This document shows, one piece after another, positions 25,874 to 34,579 of a stretch of DNA of 64,000 bases. Under the pieces are notes generated by a model. That model did no database searches. It saw only the letters and a program-made list of their open reading frames with translations, and was not told where the DNA came from. The DNA lies in assembly GCF_030056815.1 (NCBI RefSeq), contig NZ_JASHKR010000002.1, positions 62,001-126,000 on the forward strand, in the 5' to 3' direction. Each line of letters opens with the position of its first letter. Positions within the stretch are counted from its first letter, which is position 1. The position numbers and the translations under genes are program-made. The stretch comes from Rhodococcus sp. IEGM 1379 (GTDB lineage: Bacteria > Actinomycetota > Actinomycetes > Mycobacteriales > Mycobacteriaceae).

Positions 25874-26845
25874 ATGGCTCTCAGCGTCGACAACACCGCT
25901 CTCCCCGTATCGATTGAGCGTACGGATGTCGAGGCGGCCAGGGTTCGGATCGCGGGGTTGGCCCGCCGCACGCCGGTCTTCCGGGCCTCCGTATCTACAC
26001 CCTCCGGCGATATTTCGGTGCTGTTCAAACTCGAGTACCTGCAGCACGGCGGCTCGTTCAAGGTTCGCGGCAGCCTCAATGCCGTGGAAAGCGCAATTGA
26101 GGCGGGCGTGATGCCCGACGCAGGAGTGGTCATCGCCTCCGGTGGCAATGCTGCGATCGGAGCAGCATGGGCGGCGCGCAGACGCAGTCTCCACTGCACC
26201 GTCGTAGTGCCGGAGACGGCGCCGGAAGCAAAGGTCAAGGCCCTCGGGGAGCTCGGTGCGACAGTCGAAAAGGTCGGTGACCGCTACGCAGCCGCAGCTG
26301 CAGCCGCAACGGTCATCGCACGTTCGAGTGGTGCCTTGGAGTTGCATGCCTACGACCTGCCCGACATCGTCAGCGGCGCCGGCAGCATTGCCCTCGAAGT
26401 CGAAGAAGAGGTGTCAGGACCGATCACCTATTGCATCTCAGTTGGTGGTGGCGGCCTGGTGTCGGGCATCGCTGCGGCTGCACGTGAGTGTGACCAGGTG
26501 GTTGCCGTAGAGCCGACAGGTGCCGCCACTCTTCGGTCAGCGCTCGATGCCGGTCGACCGGTCGATATCGAGGTCAACAGCATCGCGGGCGATTCGTTGG
26601 GAGCGACGAGAATTGGCGCGATCGCCTGGGCGACGCTGGCCAAATATCCAGCGAACAGTGTTGTAGTCGAAGATGATTCGATCATTTTGGCACGGTTGTT
26701 TCTGTGGCGTGAATTTCGAATTCTGGTAGAACTGGGCACCGCAGCCACGTTGGTTCCCGTGCTGGATGGACGCATCACTGCGCCGCTAGGCGGCGAGCTG
26801 TGCGTAGTTCTGTGCGGCGCCAACACCGATCCCGGCCACCTCTGA
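25874..26845 (+). CDS. PLP-dependent serine/threonine dehydratase
   Basis: This 323-residue fold-type II PLP enzyme has the Schiff-base lysine in GGSFKVRGSLNA, the cofactor phosphate loop SVGGGGLVSGIA and the substrate loop ASGGNAAIG. It likely deaminates L-threonine or L-serine to the oxo acid. It lacks a regulatory ACT domain, so it resembles catabolic or broad-range enzymes. It is encoded alone between the dienelactone hydrolase and the next PLP enzyme, whose spacing (164 bases) argues against a tight operon. Confidence 0.87.
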   Translation: MALSVDNTALPVSIERTDVEAARVRIAGLARRTPVFRASVSTPSGDISVLFKLEYLQHGGSFKVRGSLNAVESAIEAGVMPDAGVVIASGGNAAIGAAWAARRRSLHCTVVVPETAPEAKVKALGELGATVEKVGDRYAAAAAAATVIARSSGALELHAYDLPDIVSGAGSIALEVEEEVSGPITYCISVGGGGLVSGIAAAARECDQVVAVEPTGAATLRSALDAGRPVDIEVNSIAGDSLGATRIGAIAWATLAKYPANSVVVEDDSIILARLFLWREFRILVELGTAATLVPVLDGRITAPLGGELCVVLCGANTDPGHL

Positions 26846-27009
26846 TTCAGTCGGACATGGTTTCTGAACGTCCCATCCTGATCGGCTTTCGTGGTCGAGC
26901 GTGCAGTCGATTCACAACCGCGATGGGTTGAGTCCCTCGCAGCTACGCTGATGTGTATGGCTACGTTGAATTCAGCGCCCACCTGGATATGTCCTGACAG
27001 TGACCAGGG

Positions 27010-27948
27010 GTGAGTGCAATGTCGATTTCCCTCGGCACCTGGCCGACTCCCGTGGACCTGATGCCTCGTTGTGCGCGGACCCTGGGGCTCGGCGCCGATG
27101 ATCTGTGGATCAAACGTGACGACGTCACCGGTCTCGGTGGCGGCGGCAACAAGATACGTAAATTGCAGTACACCTGTGCTCAGGCAGTAGCGCTCGGTGC
27201 GACTACTCTCATTACTTCCGGTGCGCCGCAAAGCAATCATGCTCGTCTGACGGCAGCTGCCGCTGCGAGGTTGGGTCTGCGTTGCATCCTGGTTCTGCGA
27301 GGCACTCGGCCAGAGACGATGCAGGGAAACTTGGTGTTGGATGCCGTCGTAGGTGCCGACATCGTCTGGGCCGGGCAGACGGACACCGACTCGGTCATCG
27401 CGGAAGCCGGTGACTCGGTGGTCCGGTCCGGTGGTATTCCTTTCGTGATTCCCTTCGGGGGCACCAGTGCCGTTGCGGCGCAGGGTTACGTCGACTGCGC
27501 ACGTGAAATCGAGCAGCAGATTCCTGGGTTCGATCGTGTTGTGGTCGCAGTCGGATCCGGCGGCACGATGGCAGGTTTGGTAGCCCATCTCGGTGCAGAT
27601 CGGGTCATCGGCGTCGATGTCGGAGCTGTGAGCGATCCAGTGTCGACTGTAGCCGGATTGCTGGACGAGATGCCCGGTCCTGCAGTGCGATCGGGAAATC
27701 TCCGGATCGTACGAGACCAAGTCGGCCAAGGCTATTCGACGCTCACAGACGGATCTTCTCGTGCAATCCGTCATCTCGCGCGCACCGAGGGGATCTTCCT
27801 CGATCCGACATATACCGGCCGGGCGTTTGCAGGGTTGATGAATCTTGTCGAGGACAATGTCATTGCTGCGGGGACAACTACCGTCTTCCTGCACACTGGA
27901 GGCTTGCCGGGACTGTTCGGTCATGCGGAGTTGTCGACGCTCCTGTGA
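27010..27948 (+). CDS. D-cysteine desulfhydrase / ACC deaminase family protein
   Basis: The 312-residue fold-type II PLP protein has the family lysine in LGGGGNKIRKLQ, followed by SGAPQSNHARLTAAAA, and the glycine loop VGSGGTMAGLVAH. Members degrade D-cysteine to pyruvate, ammonia and sulfide or, in a subgroup, open aminocyclopropane carboxylate. Residues separating the two activities cannot be decided with confidence here, though most actinobacterial members are desulfhydrase-like. Start is GTG 27010 or ATG 27019; the former follows CAGGGG. Confidence 0.85.
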   Translation: MSAMSISLGTWPTPVDLMPRCARTLGLGADDLWIKRDDVTGLGGGGNKIRKLQYTCAQAVALGATTLITSGAPQSNHARLTAAAAARLGLRCILVLRGTRPETMQGNLVLDAVVGADIVWAGQTDTDSVIAEAGDSVVRSGGIPFVIPFGGTSAVAAQGYVDCAREIEQQIPGFDRVVVAVGSGGTMAGLVAHLGADRVIGVDVGAVSDPVSTVAGLLDEMPGPAVRSGNLRIVRDQVGQGYSTLTDGSSRAIRHLARTEGIFLDPTYTGRAFAGLMNLVEDNVIAAGTTTVFLHTGGLPGLFGHAELSTLL

Positions 27949-28054
27949 GTGAGCAGGTCGGTTGTCGATGACAATCTCTTGGTTTGTGCGGTGCCAACTT
28001 AAGTCCTGGCAGTCTCGGCGTGTGAGAAGCGCGCTGGTGGGTACCTCTGGAAGT

Positions 28055-28435
28055 ATGAGTACCAGCAGTGTTATCTGGACAATTGTGATTGTGGTCGTCG
28101 TGATTGTGGTCGTGGGACTTCTGGTGTGGGCGGCTCGAAACAGGCGCAACCAGCATCTGCACCATCAGGCAGAAGAGATTCGTGAAGAGGTCGCGGACTC
28201 GTCCTTCCAAGTCGGTCAACGCGAGGCACGGGCGGAGGAGGCCGAGGCAAAGGCTCGCATGGTTCAGGCCGAGGCCGATGCCAAAGCCGCGGAAGCATCT
28301 GCCATGCAACAGCATGCGGCGCAGCATCGAAAAGATGTAGCCAGTTCGAAGGACGAATTGAAACAGAAGCAGGATCACGCCGACACCATCGATCCGGCCA
28401 CCCCCAACCCGGAGGAGCCTGGATCGAAGGGCTGA
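28055..28435 (+). CDS. Small single-pass membrane protein with coiled coil
   Basis: This 126-residue protein starts MSTSSVIWT and has one strongly hydrophobic helix rich in Val and Ile at about residues 8-28. A long charged Ala/Glu/Lys-rich helix follows (residues 40-105, QREARAEEAEAKARMVQAEA), a predicted coiled coil facing the cytoplasm, and a Pro-rich tail ends it. Similar small proteins occur in mycobacteria and rhodococci without known function. ATG 28055 is chosen because the hydrophobic helix then lies near the N-terminus; the frame is open further upstream to 27962. Confidence 0.75.
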   Translation: MSTSSVIWTIVIVVVVIVVVGLLVWAARNRRNQHLHHQAEEIREEVADSSFQVGQREARAEEAEAKARMVQAEADAKAAEASAMQQHAAQHRKDVASSKDELKQKQDHADTIDPATPNPEEPGSKG

Positions 28436-28463
28436 CTGCGAACGTCGGCGCAGCGGAAATAAA

Positions 28464-28863
28464 CTAGACGACGCCGCCATTGACGTAGATAACCTCGCCG
28501 TTGACCCAGCGCGCCGGTCCGGCGAGGAAAGCGACTGTCTCGGCGATATCTGCTGGTGGGCCGAGGCGTTCCAGTGGGGCGAGTTTCGACAGGTTCGCCA
28601 CCGTCGTTTCGTCCTTGCCGTCGAGAAACAGTTCGGTCGCCGTGGGGCCGGGTGCTACAGCATTGACCGTGATATCGCGTCCTCGTAACTCCTTTTGCGA
28701 GTACCAGAGTGATCGCGTCGACGGTTTCCTGCGCACGTCGAAGATCTCCCGAATAGTGAACGGCCACAGCAATTTTGTCGGTGGCAAGCTTTTCTGCGGT
28801 GGCGCGGCCAATGCCGCCGGAGGCTCCGGTGACGATTGCAGTGCGAGTAACGATGTCAGTCAT
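28464..28863 (-). pseudogene. Short-chain dehydrogenase with internal deletion and frameshift
   Basis: The start MTDIVTRTAIVTGASGGIG is a normal SDR Rossmann motif and continues through RRAQETVDAI. It then jumps near 28710 to LVLAKELRGRDITVNAVAPG, which in intact SDRs lies about 100 residues later, so the active-site Ser-Tyr-Lys region is gone. A single extra G after LAK (AAAAGGAGTT) also shifts the frame; the C-terminus (LGPPADIAETVAFL to YVNGG) is read in the other frame. The gene cannot give an active enzyme. Confidence 0.82.
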
Positions 28864-28867
28864 GCGA

Positions 28868-28990
28868 TCACTCCTGATCGGTTGTGGTGGAATCGGAGAG
28901 TCGCCGTAGCCATTCACGCATCAAGGTAATTTCGTTGGTGGAGAGAGGTATTGACGAATCGCTGGTGAGGTGAGCGTCGAGAGTGGGCAG
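28868..28990 (-). pseudogene. Unidentified C-terminal coding remnant
   Basis: Immediately before the SDR start a frame encodes about 35 residues (LPTLDAHLTSDSSIPLST, then EITLMREWLRRLSDS) and stops at TGA 28870-28868, with the SDR ribosome site (AGGAG) overlapping the stop. It looks like the tail of another gene fused to the decayed TetR gene. I cannot name its family. Confidence 0.3.
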
Positions 28991-29267
28991 GATGTGTACG
29001 AGCGAAGGCGGTGTGCGTGTCTCAGCCGGCGCGTAGATCGGCCCCCGGGTCGGACGAGGGGACGGCGGCCCGTTTACCGGCCAAGGTACTCCGCGAATCC
29101 CGCGTCTACGACGGCCGCGAGCAAGCCGTCCTTGTCGCCGAACTGGCGGTAGAGAGCGGGGGCGCCGACGCCGCTTTCTCGCACACGGCGCGGGTGGAGA
29201 TATCCCCGGTGGTAGAGGCGTTGAGCAGTTCTCTCGCCGCCGCCAGTATTTTCGCTCTCGAGCTCAT
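28991..29267 (-). pseudogene. TetR-family regulator with several frameshifts
   Basis: ATG 29267 begins a normal TetR N-terminus (MSSRAKILAAARELLNAST, then TRAVCEKA). After that the family sequence continues only by switching frame: one missing G in GCGGCGTCGG restores GVGAPALYRQFGDKDGLLAA, and one extra T near CTTGGCC disrupts the stretch after GFAEYL. A TGA falls in the following segment (DLRAG-stop-DTHTAF) where Trp is likely, and the C-terminal half is missing. The gene probably once controlled the adjacent SDR. Confidence 0.75.
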
Positions 29268-29312
29268 GTAAACGGCGATAACATCAATTAGTTAACATGG
29301 ATACGATAGAGA

Positions 29313-30557
29313 TTAGCCGGTAACGCCGGTCAGTTCGTTGGGCGTGTGATCGAGAGTGGTCTCGCCGGCGATGGTGCCATCCTCGAGATCGACGGCAATC
29401 AGCTTCTTCGAAGCGGGATCGGTAACGTAGGCCGTGTGATCCGAGACGAAGAGTGCGGGCCGCGGTTCCTGCCAGTCGGTCGGTTCGGTCCATTCGTCGA
29501 TCACTGCGATCTTGTTGATCACTGCGCCCGAGTGTGGGTCGATGACGTGGATAGCGCCGTCGGTGCCGAGAACCAATGCTTCTCCGTGTGGTCCGCGCCC
29601 CAGAGAGCGAAAGGTGTAACTGGTGCCGAGGTCGACGAGTTTCAGCTCCGAGGTCCACGTATTGGTCAGTGAAATGCGTTGCGGGCGTTCGAGCTCTGCC
29701 GTGGGGTCGCTTTTGTAGTCACCCAGTACGATCTCGGATTCCTCGGACCCTGCCTGATTTCCGATGCGGCCGTATGGGTCTGGACTCTGGACCTTGGTGA
29801 TAGCGTCGTCCTTGTAGACAAGCAGGCCGTCCTGGCAGCCCAGGACAATCGTTTCCCCGGCAGCAACGGCTTCGCCATGGACGCCGGGGCATTGCTCATT
29901 GCGCAGGATTTCCTTGCGATCGCCGTCGAGGAGGGCAATGCCGTTGCGAGACTCCGAATTTCCGATCGTGGTCAGCAGATTTCCGTCGGCGAGTGCTACC
30001 GCGACGCCGTGGTGAGGCTCTGGTGTTGTGTAGGTCTCGACTCGCGGTTGCCGCTTGGCCAGGTGAATCGGATCGAAAATCTCGACTAGGCCCGATCCGT
30101 CGTTGAACAGTACGGTCTTGCCGGCATGGCGTACGACGTGCCCCGGCTCGTTGGCTGCGAATTCGACATCTGTCATCGCGGGATCGGTTGTGTAGTAATG
30201 AGTGTGGTCATCATGGGTCGACGACCAGGTGCCGGTGTCGAGAACCTTGAAGGCCTCGCCTGAGGAAATGATGACATGTCGACCATTGCCGGCGGGGTTG
30301 AGGCGGGTGAACCCCTCGATCTCCGTTTCGTCCACAGTATCGAGTGTGGTTGCGTCGAGAATCAGAACTCCGCCGTCGTAGGACACGGCGAGGCGAGGTG
30401 TTGCCGATGCCTGTTCTTTGGGAGCTGTTGCGGTGGTACCGGTTTCCGGTTGTGGAGAGCCGCCGGTATCGGACGCGCAGCCGGCGGCGAGGGTGAGTGA
30501 GAGGCCTACCGATGCGGCGAGGGTGAGGCTCCGCGATACGCGGGTGTTGAGTTGCAT
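29313..30557 (-). CDS. aztD: Zinc metallochaperone lipoprotein (AztD-like)
   Basis: The 414-residue lipoprotein has a signal peptide ending in the lipobox LAAGC, then a seven-bladed beta-propeller-type body. The histidine-rich stretch THDDHTHYY and HGVAVALADG, HGEAVAAGET and HGEALVLG repeats resemble AztD, an extracytoplasmic chaperone that hands zinc to the AztC binding protein. No aztABC transporter lies nearby, so this copy is an orphan. A Zur-box-like palindrome overlapping its -35 box supports zinc repression. It follows benE on the same strand but has its own promoter. Confidence 0.8.
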   Translation of the reverse strand: MQLNTRVSRSLTLAASVGLSLTLAAGCASDTGGSPQPETGTTATAPKEQASATPRLAVSYDGGVLILDATTLDTVDETEIEGFTRLNPAGNGRHVIISSGEAFKVLDTGTWSSTHDDHTHYYTTDPAMTDVEFAANEPGHVVRHAGKTVLFNDGSGLVEIFDPIHLAKRQPRVETYTTPEPHHGVAVALADGNLLTTIGNSESRNGIALLDGDRKEILRNEQCPGVHGEAVAAGETIVLGCQDGLLVYKDDAITKVQSPDPYGRIGNQAGSEESEIVLGDYKSDPTAELERPQRISLTNTWTSELKLVDLGTSYTFRSLGRGPHGEALVLGTDGAIHVIDPHSGAVINKIAVIDEWTEPTDWQEPRPALFVSDHTAYVTDPASKKLIAVDLEDGTIAGETTLDHTPNELTGVTG

Positions 30558-30564
30558 GGCTATA

Positions 30565-30594
30565 GATCTAGTCTTTATTGCAAATGGTTGTCAA
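30565..30594 (-). promoter_or_regulatory. Promoter with Zur-box-like palindrome before aztD
   Basis: On the minus strand TTGACA (30594-30589) is a perfect -35 box; a weak -10, TAGATC, follows after 18 bases. The palindrome-like TTGCAAATGGTTGTCAA (30578-30594) overlaps the -35 box and spacer. Its layout fits Zur boxes of actinobacteria only approximately, but the place before a zinc chaperone is as expected. Confidence 0.5.
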
Positions 30595-30602
30595 AGTAGA
30601 TA

Positions 30603-30618
30603 ATGCGTATAATCGCAT
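30603..30618. terminator. Short hairpin between benE and aztD
   Basis: ATGCG-TATAAT-CGCAT (30603-30618) is a 5-bp stem with a six-base loop directly after the benE stop. It is weak for a terminator but may attenuate read-through from the ben operon into aztD. Confidence 0.3.
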
Positions 30619-30619
30619 G

Positions 30620-31873
30620 TCAGGTGGCGGCGTAGTCTTTGCTCTCGAGGATTCGCGAGGCGATGACACCCAATACGAGGCCCCAGAACGCGGCGCCGAT
30701 GTTGAGTATCTCGACGTCGGAGATTGTCACCAGAAACGCGATCATTGCGCCGAAAGTGAATCGGCCACCAAACGCGGTGACAAAGGCGCCCTGCAGGGCT
30801 TTCAACATCGCTAAACCGCCTAGCGTGACGATGAACGCTGCAGGCGTGGCCAGCATCAACGCAACGAATGTCGGTGCGAACAGGCCGAAGACGACGGCGA
30901 GCAGTCCGCAGAAAATTCCGGCGGTGTATTGCCTTGTCCGTTCCCCGGACATCGAGAGGAGAGCGTTGGTCGGTCCGGTGAGGCAGGTCGACACGCAACC
31001 GACCGTCGCATTGACGAGCGAGAAGATGCCGCAAGCAATTGTCACTGTCCCGATGGGAGGTTGATGTCCGGCCGTTCGCAGAACCGCGATCCCTTGTCCG
31101 TTCTGTACCACGATGACGGTGATGGCCAGCGGCACAACTAGTTCGATCATTGCTTGCCAGGACCATTGGGGATTGGTCAGGACCGGATGAGCGAACCACT
31201 CGTGAGCGTCACCGGCGGAGGCGAACCGTCCGGTGGCGAGAATGATGATGACGCCGACAATTAATGCACCGAGGACCGGAGGAACGAAGCGTCCGACCTT
31301 CACGAACACGCTGAGTGCAACAAACGTTGCGATCATAGGTAGTGCAATCGCTGCATCGTGGGCAGGCGCCTCGACCAGGTCGGTACCGAAATGAAGGAAA
31401 ACCCCTGCAACCATTGCCATTACGATAGGCATGGGAAGAGTAGCCATGATCGGTCTGATCCAGCCGGTCAATCCCACAAACAAGATCAGAACGCCGGTGA
31501 CGAAGAACGCTCCGAGTACCTGCTCCCACGGCAGATGCTCCAACGACGCGCCCACAACTACTGTTCCGGGAATGGTCCAGAAGAAGGCCAGCGGCTGGCG
31601 ATAGAGCCAGGACGCTGTAATCGTCAGGATTCCGTTCACGAAGAAGGCGCCGAAAAGCCAAGAGGCCAACTGTGCTTGGGTCAGGCCTCCGGCCAATCCC
31701 GCAGCCAAGATCACTGCCACTGGGCCCGTGGCAGAAAAGACAATACCGATGACGGCGTTCGCTGCGTATATTCCGCCGAAGTCGCGCAGAACTTGCCGAT
31801 ATCGGTGAACAGGTTGCGGCACACGCTCCATTGCGATGCGTGCCGCAGCTTCGTCAGTGGGAATATTTGTCAT
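30620..31873 (-). CDS. benE: BenE-family benzoate transporter
   Basis: This 417-residue protein has about twelve hydrophobic segments and the BenE/NCS2-like family sequence: IVFSATGPVAVILAAG near the start, then MPIVMAMVAGVFLHFG and TLGGLAMLKALQGAFV. It is thought to import benzoate. It is the last gene of the minus-strand ben operon, three bases after benR. The same order (benK, benR and benE after benABCD) occurs in Corynebacterium glutamicum with benR and benK exchanged. Having two benzoate importers (BenK and BenE) is normal for this group. Confidence 0.92.
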   Translation of the reverse strand: MTNIPTDEAAARIAMERVPQPVHRYRQVLRDFGGIYAANAVIGIVFSATGPVAVILAAGLAGGLTQAQLASWLFGAFFVNGILTITASWLYRQPLAFFWTIPGTVVVGASLEHLPWEQVLGAFFVTGVLILFVGLTGWIRPIMATLPMPIVMAMVAGVFLHFGTDLVEAPAHDAAIALPMIATFVALSVFVKVGRFVPPVLGALIVGVIIILATGRFASAGDAHEWFAHPVLTNPQWSWQAMIELVVPLAITVIVVQNGQGIAVLRTAGHQPPIGTVTIACGIFSLVNATVGCVSTCLTGPTNALLSMSGERTRQYTAGIFCGLLAVVFGLFAPTFVALMLATPAAFIVTLGGLAMLKALQGAFVTAFGGRFTFGAMIAFLVTISDVEILNIGAAFWGLVLGVIASRILESKDYAAT

Positions 31874-31876
31874 ATC

Positions 31877-34579
31877 TCAGTTTTCCTGGTGCGGATCCGA
31901 GAGTCCGCGTTCGCGGAAGAAGGCTGCGAGTTCACTACGTGATCGCAGTCCGAGTTTCGCGTACGCGCGGGTGAGGTGATACTGAATTGTCTTGACGGAG
32001 AGAAACAATTCGCTGGCAGCTTCCTTATTGCTCTTGCCTGCGGCAACGAGATCGACAACGGCACGTTCTTGCGGTGTCAAGTCGGTGATGCCCTTGTCCG
32101 TACGTGAAGGATTCAATCCTCCGGCGCGTAGTTCTCGATCGCAACGCTCGACATACGTACCGGCGCCCAGGGCCAGATAGAGCGCACGAGCAGCACGGAG
32201 GACAACATCGGCGTCCCCGCGCTTCCCTGCCCTACGGAGGGTTTGGCCGTACGCGAAGTTGATCCGGGCGCGGTCATAGGGGAGTGGTAGCTCCACGATG
32301 CTCAGCAATGCCTCATCGAAACATTGGCGAGCAGCATCGAGTTCGCCGCGCGCACCATGGATGCGGCCACGTACGTAGCCGAGCCGAGCCGTTGCAGAGC
32401 GGTGTCTACGCTTAAGTGCTGTCCTCTCATGCGGTCGCAAGAATGCGTCGGCGTCGTCCACTCTCCCGACCATGACCAGAGCGTTCGCGTAGAGATCGAC
32501 CCAAGGCCAGAATCCAGGTTCGTCGAGCCATTGCTGCGCGCTACTCGAGGTCAGCGGTGCCAGCGCAAGAAGGACATCGGGATAGTCGGCCGCGGCCTCG
32601 GCGAACTGAGCTCTGGCGAGAAGCGAAGGAACATACATGATCTCGTACGCATGTGTGCCGGCATACGCCCGACGTACATGATCGCGAGCCAGATCCCAGT
32701 TTCCACGCAGAGCATGTATTTGAGCCCCGGACCAATGAATCAGTGGCCGGACTATTTCGATCTCGAATCGATCCAGTTCTGCGCCGGCACTTTCGACCGT
32801 CGTCAAGGCTTCATCCCACGCGCCGAGCGCGAACTGAGTGCGCGCGAGCCAGGCCTGCGCCCACAGTGAAATCCGCGCCGAACCGCTGGAAAACTCGGTG
32901 GATACTGCGGTTTCAAGGTCGCGGCGGGCCGCTTCAGGGTGATCAAGAGCAAGCTCGAGCCATCCGCGGCCCATCTGGAATCGCTGAGCTTGAGCTCCGG
33001 GGCGAATCCGGTCGGAGAGTTCTTCATATGCAGCGAGCGCTTGGTCGACCTGACCTGTCGCACCCAATCCGAGTCCTTTGATCGCCTCGGACTCGACTGC
33101 GGCGGGATCAGTGGGGCCCACCAATTCGACTGCGCGATCGACCCACTCGACCAGCGCCGTCCCATCCAGCGTGGCGAGTGAGTGCAGGACCATACGTTGA
33201 GCGATCAAGGCCGAAGTGGCGGGCTCGAGGTCTGCCCGGCAGCTACTCCACGCGCGAGTAAGTAGGTCGGCAGCCTCGGTCGGGCGCCCTCGATGGATGG
33301 AGAGGTACCCGAGAACAGCGTCGCGAAGTGGATTGCGCGTGATGCTTTCGATTTCGGGAGCGAAGACCATAGCCCGCGGAATGTCGCCAGATCCGGTCAG
33401 CGCGTCGACTCCTCGAAGTAGCCGATCTTCGTGTTTGCTCTGATCGGTAGTGAGGGAACTGGCGGTGACCAAGGCGTCGGCGACTTCGGACCAGGCGCCC
33501 TCCGCAGCGCGCAGTGCCGCGTAGGTAACCAGGTCCGAGGCGAGGCGCTCGTCGTGTGTGGTGCTGGCGGCCGCGAGGTGGAACAACCGTTCGCCATCGC
33601 CCCAGGCTATGTCGGCCGCGCGTAGATGAAGTTGATGCAAGCGTGCCGGTCCCAATGTGGCGCTCACTGCGGCCGCGATCATCGGACCTCGGAAGGATAC
33701 TTCGGTGCTGCCGCGCTGTTCGTGGATTGTGAGCAGTCCACTTGCGAAGGCACTGTCCAGTGCTTCGACAATGTCTCGGACTTCGGCCAGCAGTGAGAGG
33801 TGGGACAACGTGGTGTTGTTGCCCAGCACCGCTGCCGCCTCGACGAGAGTGCGTGCTTCGTCACTGCACGCCGCAAGGTCATGAGCGATCGAGGCTGCTC
33901 GGTGGCGGGGGAGCGGCAAGGTGCGGTGCCAATGGGACCACTGCGACGGAGGTAACTCGTCCAGAAGTGAGACGACGTCCAGTGTGTTTCCTGCCGTGAA
34001 CTCCTGAAGTTGTCGTGCTGCACCGGAACCGAGATCGATACCGTTGCGTACCTGAGCGATCTCGACAATCTCGGAAGCGTCGAGCGGGCGGATGTGTAGG
34101 CGCTGCGCCCAGTGAAGCTCCAGAATGTGACTCACCTCCATGCTCAGTCGCGGAGATTCTTCGGCGACGAGGATGATCAGCAGCGGGGTATCTCGGCCTC
34201 GATGAAGTGCCGACGTAATAGCCTGAAGCGACTCGACATCGCTGTGGTGAGCGTCGTCGACCACGACGAAGGTCAGACCGTCGGAGCTTGCAAGAATCTC
34301 ATTGGCCACCGGCACCGGAGCAGCAATGGAGACCGGGCGTTCGAGTAGTTGCTGGGCCACCCCGAAGGGGGTCTGCGATTCCCATTCCAGCCCACGGGCG
34401 TGCAGAAGGGTGTGGTGCGCCGCCATGTCGATGAACCTGTTAACGAGTGTCGACTTGCCGCTCCCGGCGTCCCCTTCGATGAGCACAAGCGTCGGGGAAC
34501 CTGCCTGCGCTGTCGACAATGCCCGGCCGAGAGCTGCGAGTTCGCGCTCTCGGCCGACCAGCACGTCGCGATGGGTCAC
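31877..34579 (-). CDS. benR: LuxR/LAL-type activator of the benzoate operon
   Basis: The gene encodes about 900 residues. An AAA-type ATPase comes first (Walker A GDAGSGKST at about residue 36, Walker B FVVVDDAHHSD), then a long TPR-like helical region, then a LuxR helix-turn-helix at the C-terminus (LTPQERAVVDLVAAGKSNKEA and SVKTIQYHL). This is the LAL layout of C. glutamicum BenR, which activates ben genes with benzoate. GTG 34579 overlaps the benK stop (GTGA); upstream in-frame sequence is antisense-like and without homology. It differs from the AraC-type BenR of proteobacteria. Confidence 0.9.
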   Translation of the reverse strand: MTHRDVLVGRERELAALGRALSTAQAGSPTLVLIEGDAGSGKSTLVNRFIDMAAHHTLLHARGLEWESQTPFGVAQQLLERPVSIAAPVPVANEILASSDGLTFVVVDDAHHSDVESLQAITSALHRGRDTPLLIILVAEESPRLSMEVSHILELHWAQRLHIRPLDASEIVEIAQVRNGIDLGSGAARQLQEFTAGNTLDVVSLLDELPPSQWSHWHRTLPLPRHRAASIAHDLAACSDEARTLVEAAAVLGNNTTLSHLSLLAEVRDIVEALDSAFASGLLTIHEQRGSTEVSFRGPMIAAAVSATLGPARLHQLHLRAADIAWGDGERLFHLAAASTTHDERLASDLVTYAALRAAEGAWSEVADALVTASSLTTDQSKHEDRLLRGVDALTGSGDIPRAMVFAPEIESITRNPLRDAVLGYLSIHRGRPTEAADLLTRAWSSCRADLEPATSALIAQRMVLHSLATLDGTALVEWVDRAVELVGPTDPAAVESEAIKGLGLGATGQVDQALAAYEELSDRIRPGAQAQRFQMGRGWLELALDHPEAARRDLETAVSTEFSSGSARISLWAQAWLARTQFALGAWDEALTTVESAGAELDRFEIEIVRPLIHWSGAQIHALRGNWDLARDHVRRAYAGTHAYEIMYVPSLLARAQFAEAAADYPDVLLALAPLTSSSAQQWLDEPGFWPWVDLYANALVMVGRVDDADAFLRPHERTALKRRHRSATARLGYVRGRIHGARGELDAARQCFDEALLSIVELPLPYDRARINFAYGQTLRRAGKRGDADVVLRAARALYLALGAGTYVERCDRELRAGGLNPSRTDKGITDLTPQERAVVDLVAAGKSNKEAASELFLSVKTIQYHLTRAYAKLGLRSRSELAAFFRERGLSDPHQEN

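Noticed and set aside
26428-28149. 573-codon minus-strand open frame
   Set aside because: It runs antisense across two clear PLP enzyme genes, has no recognisable motif and reads like high-GC shadow sequence.
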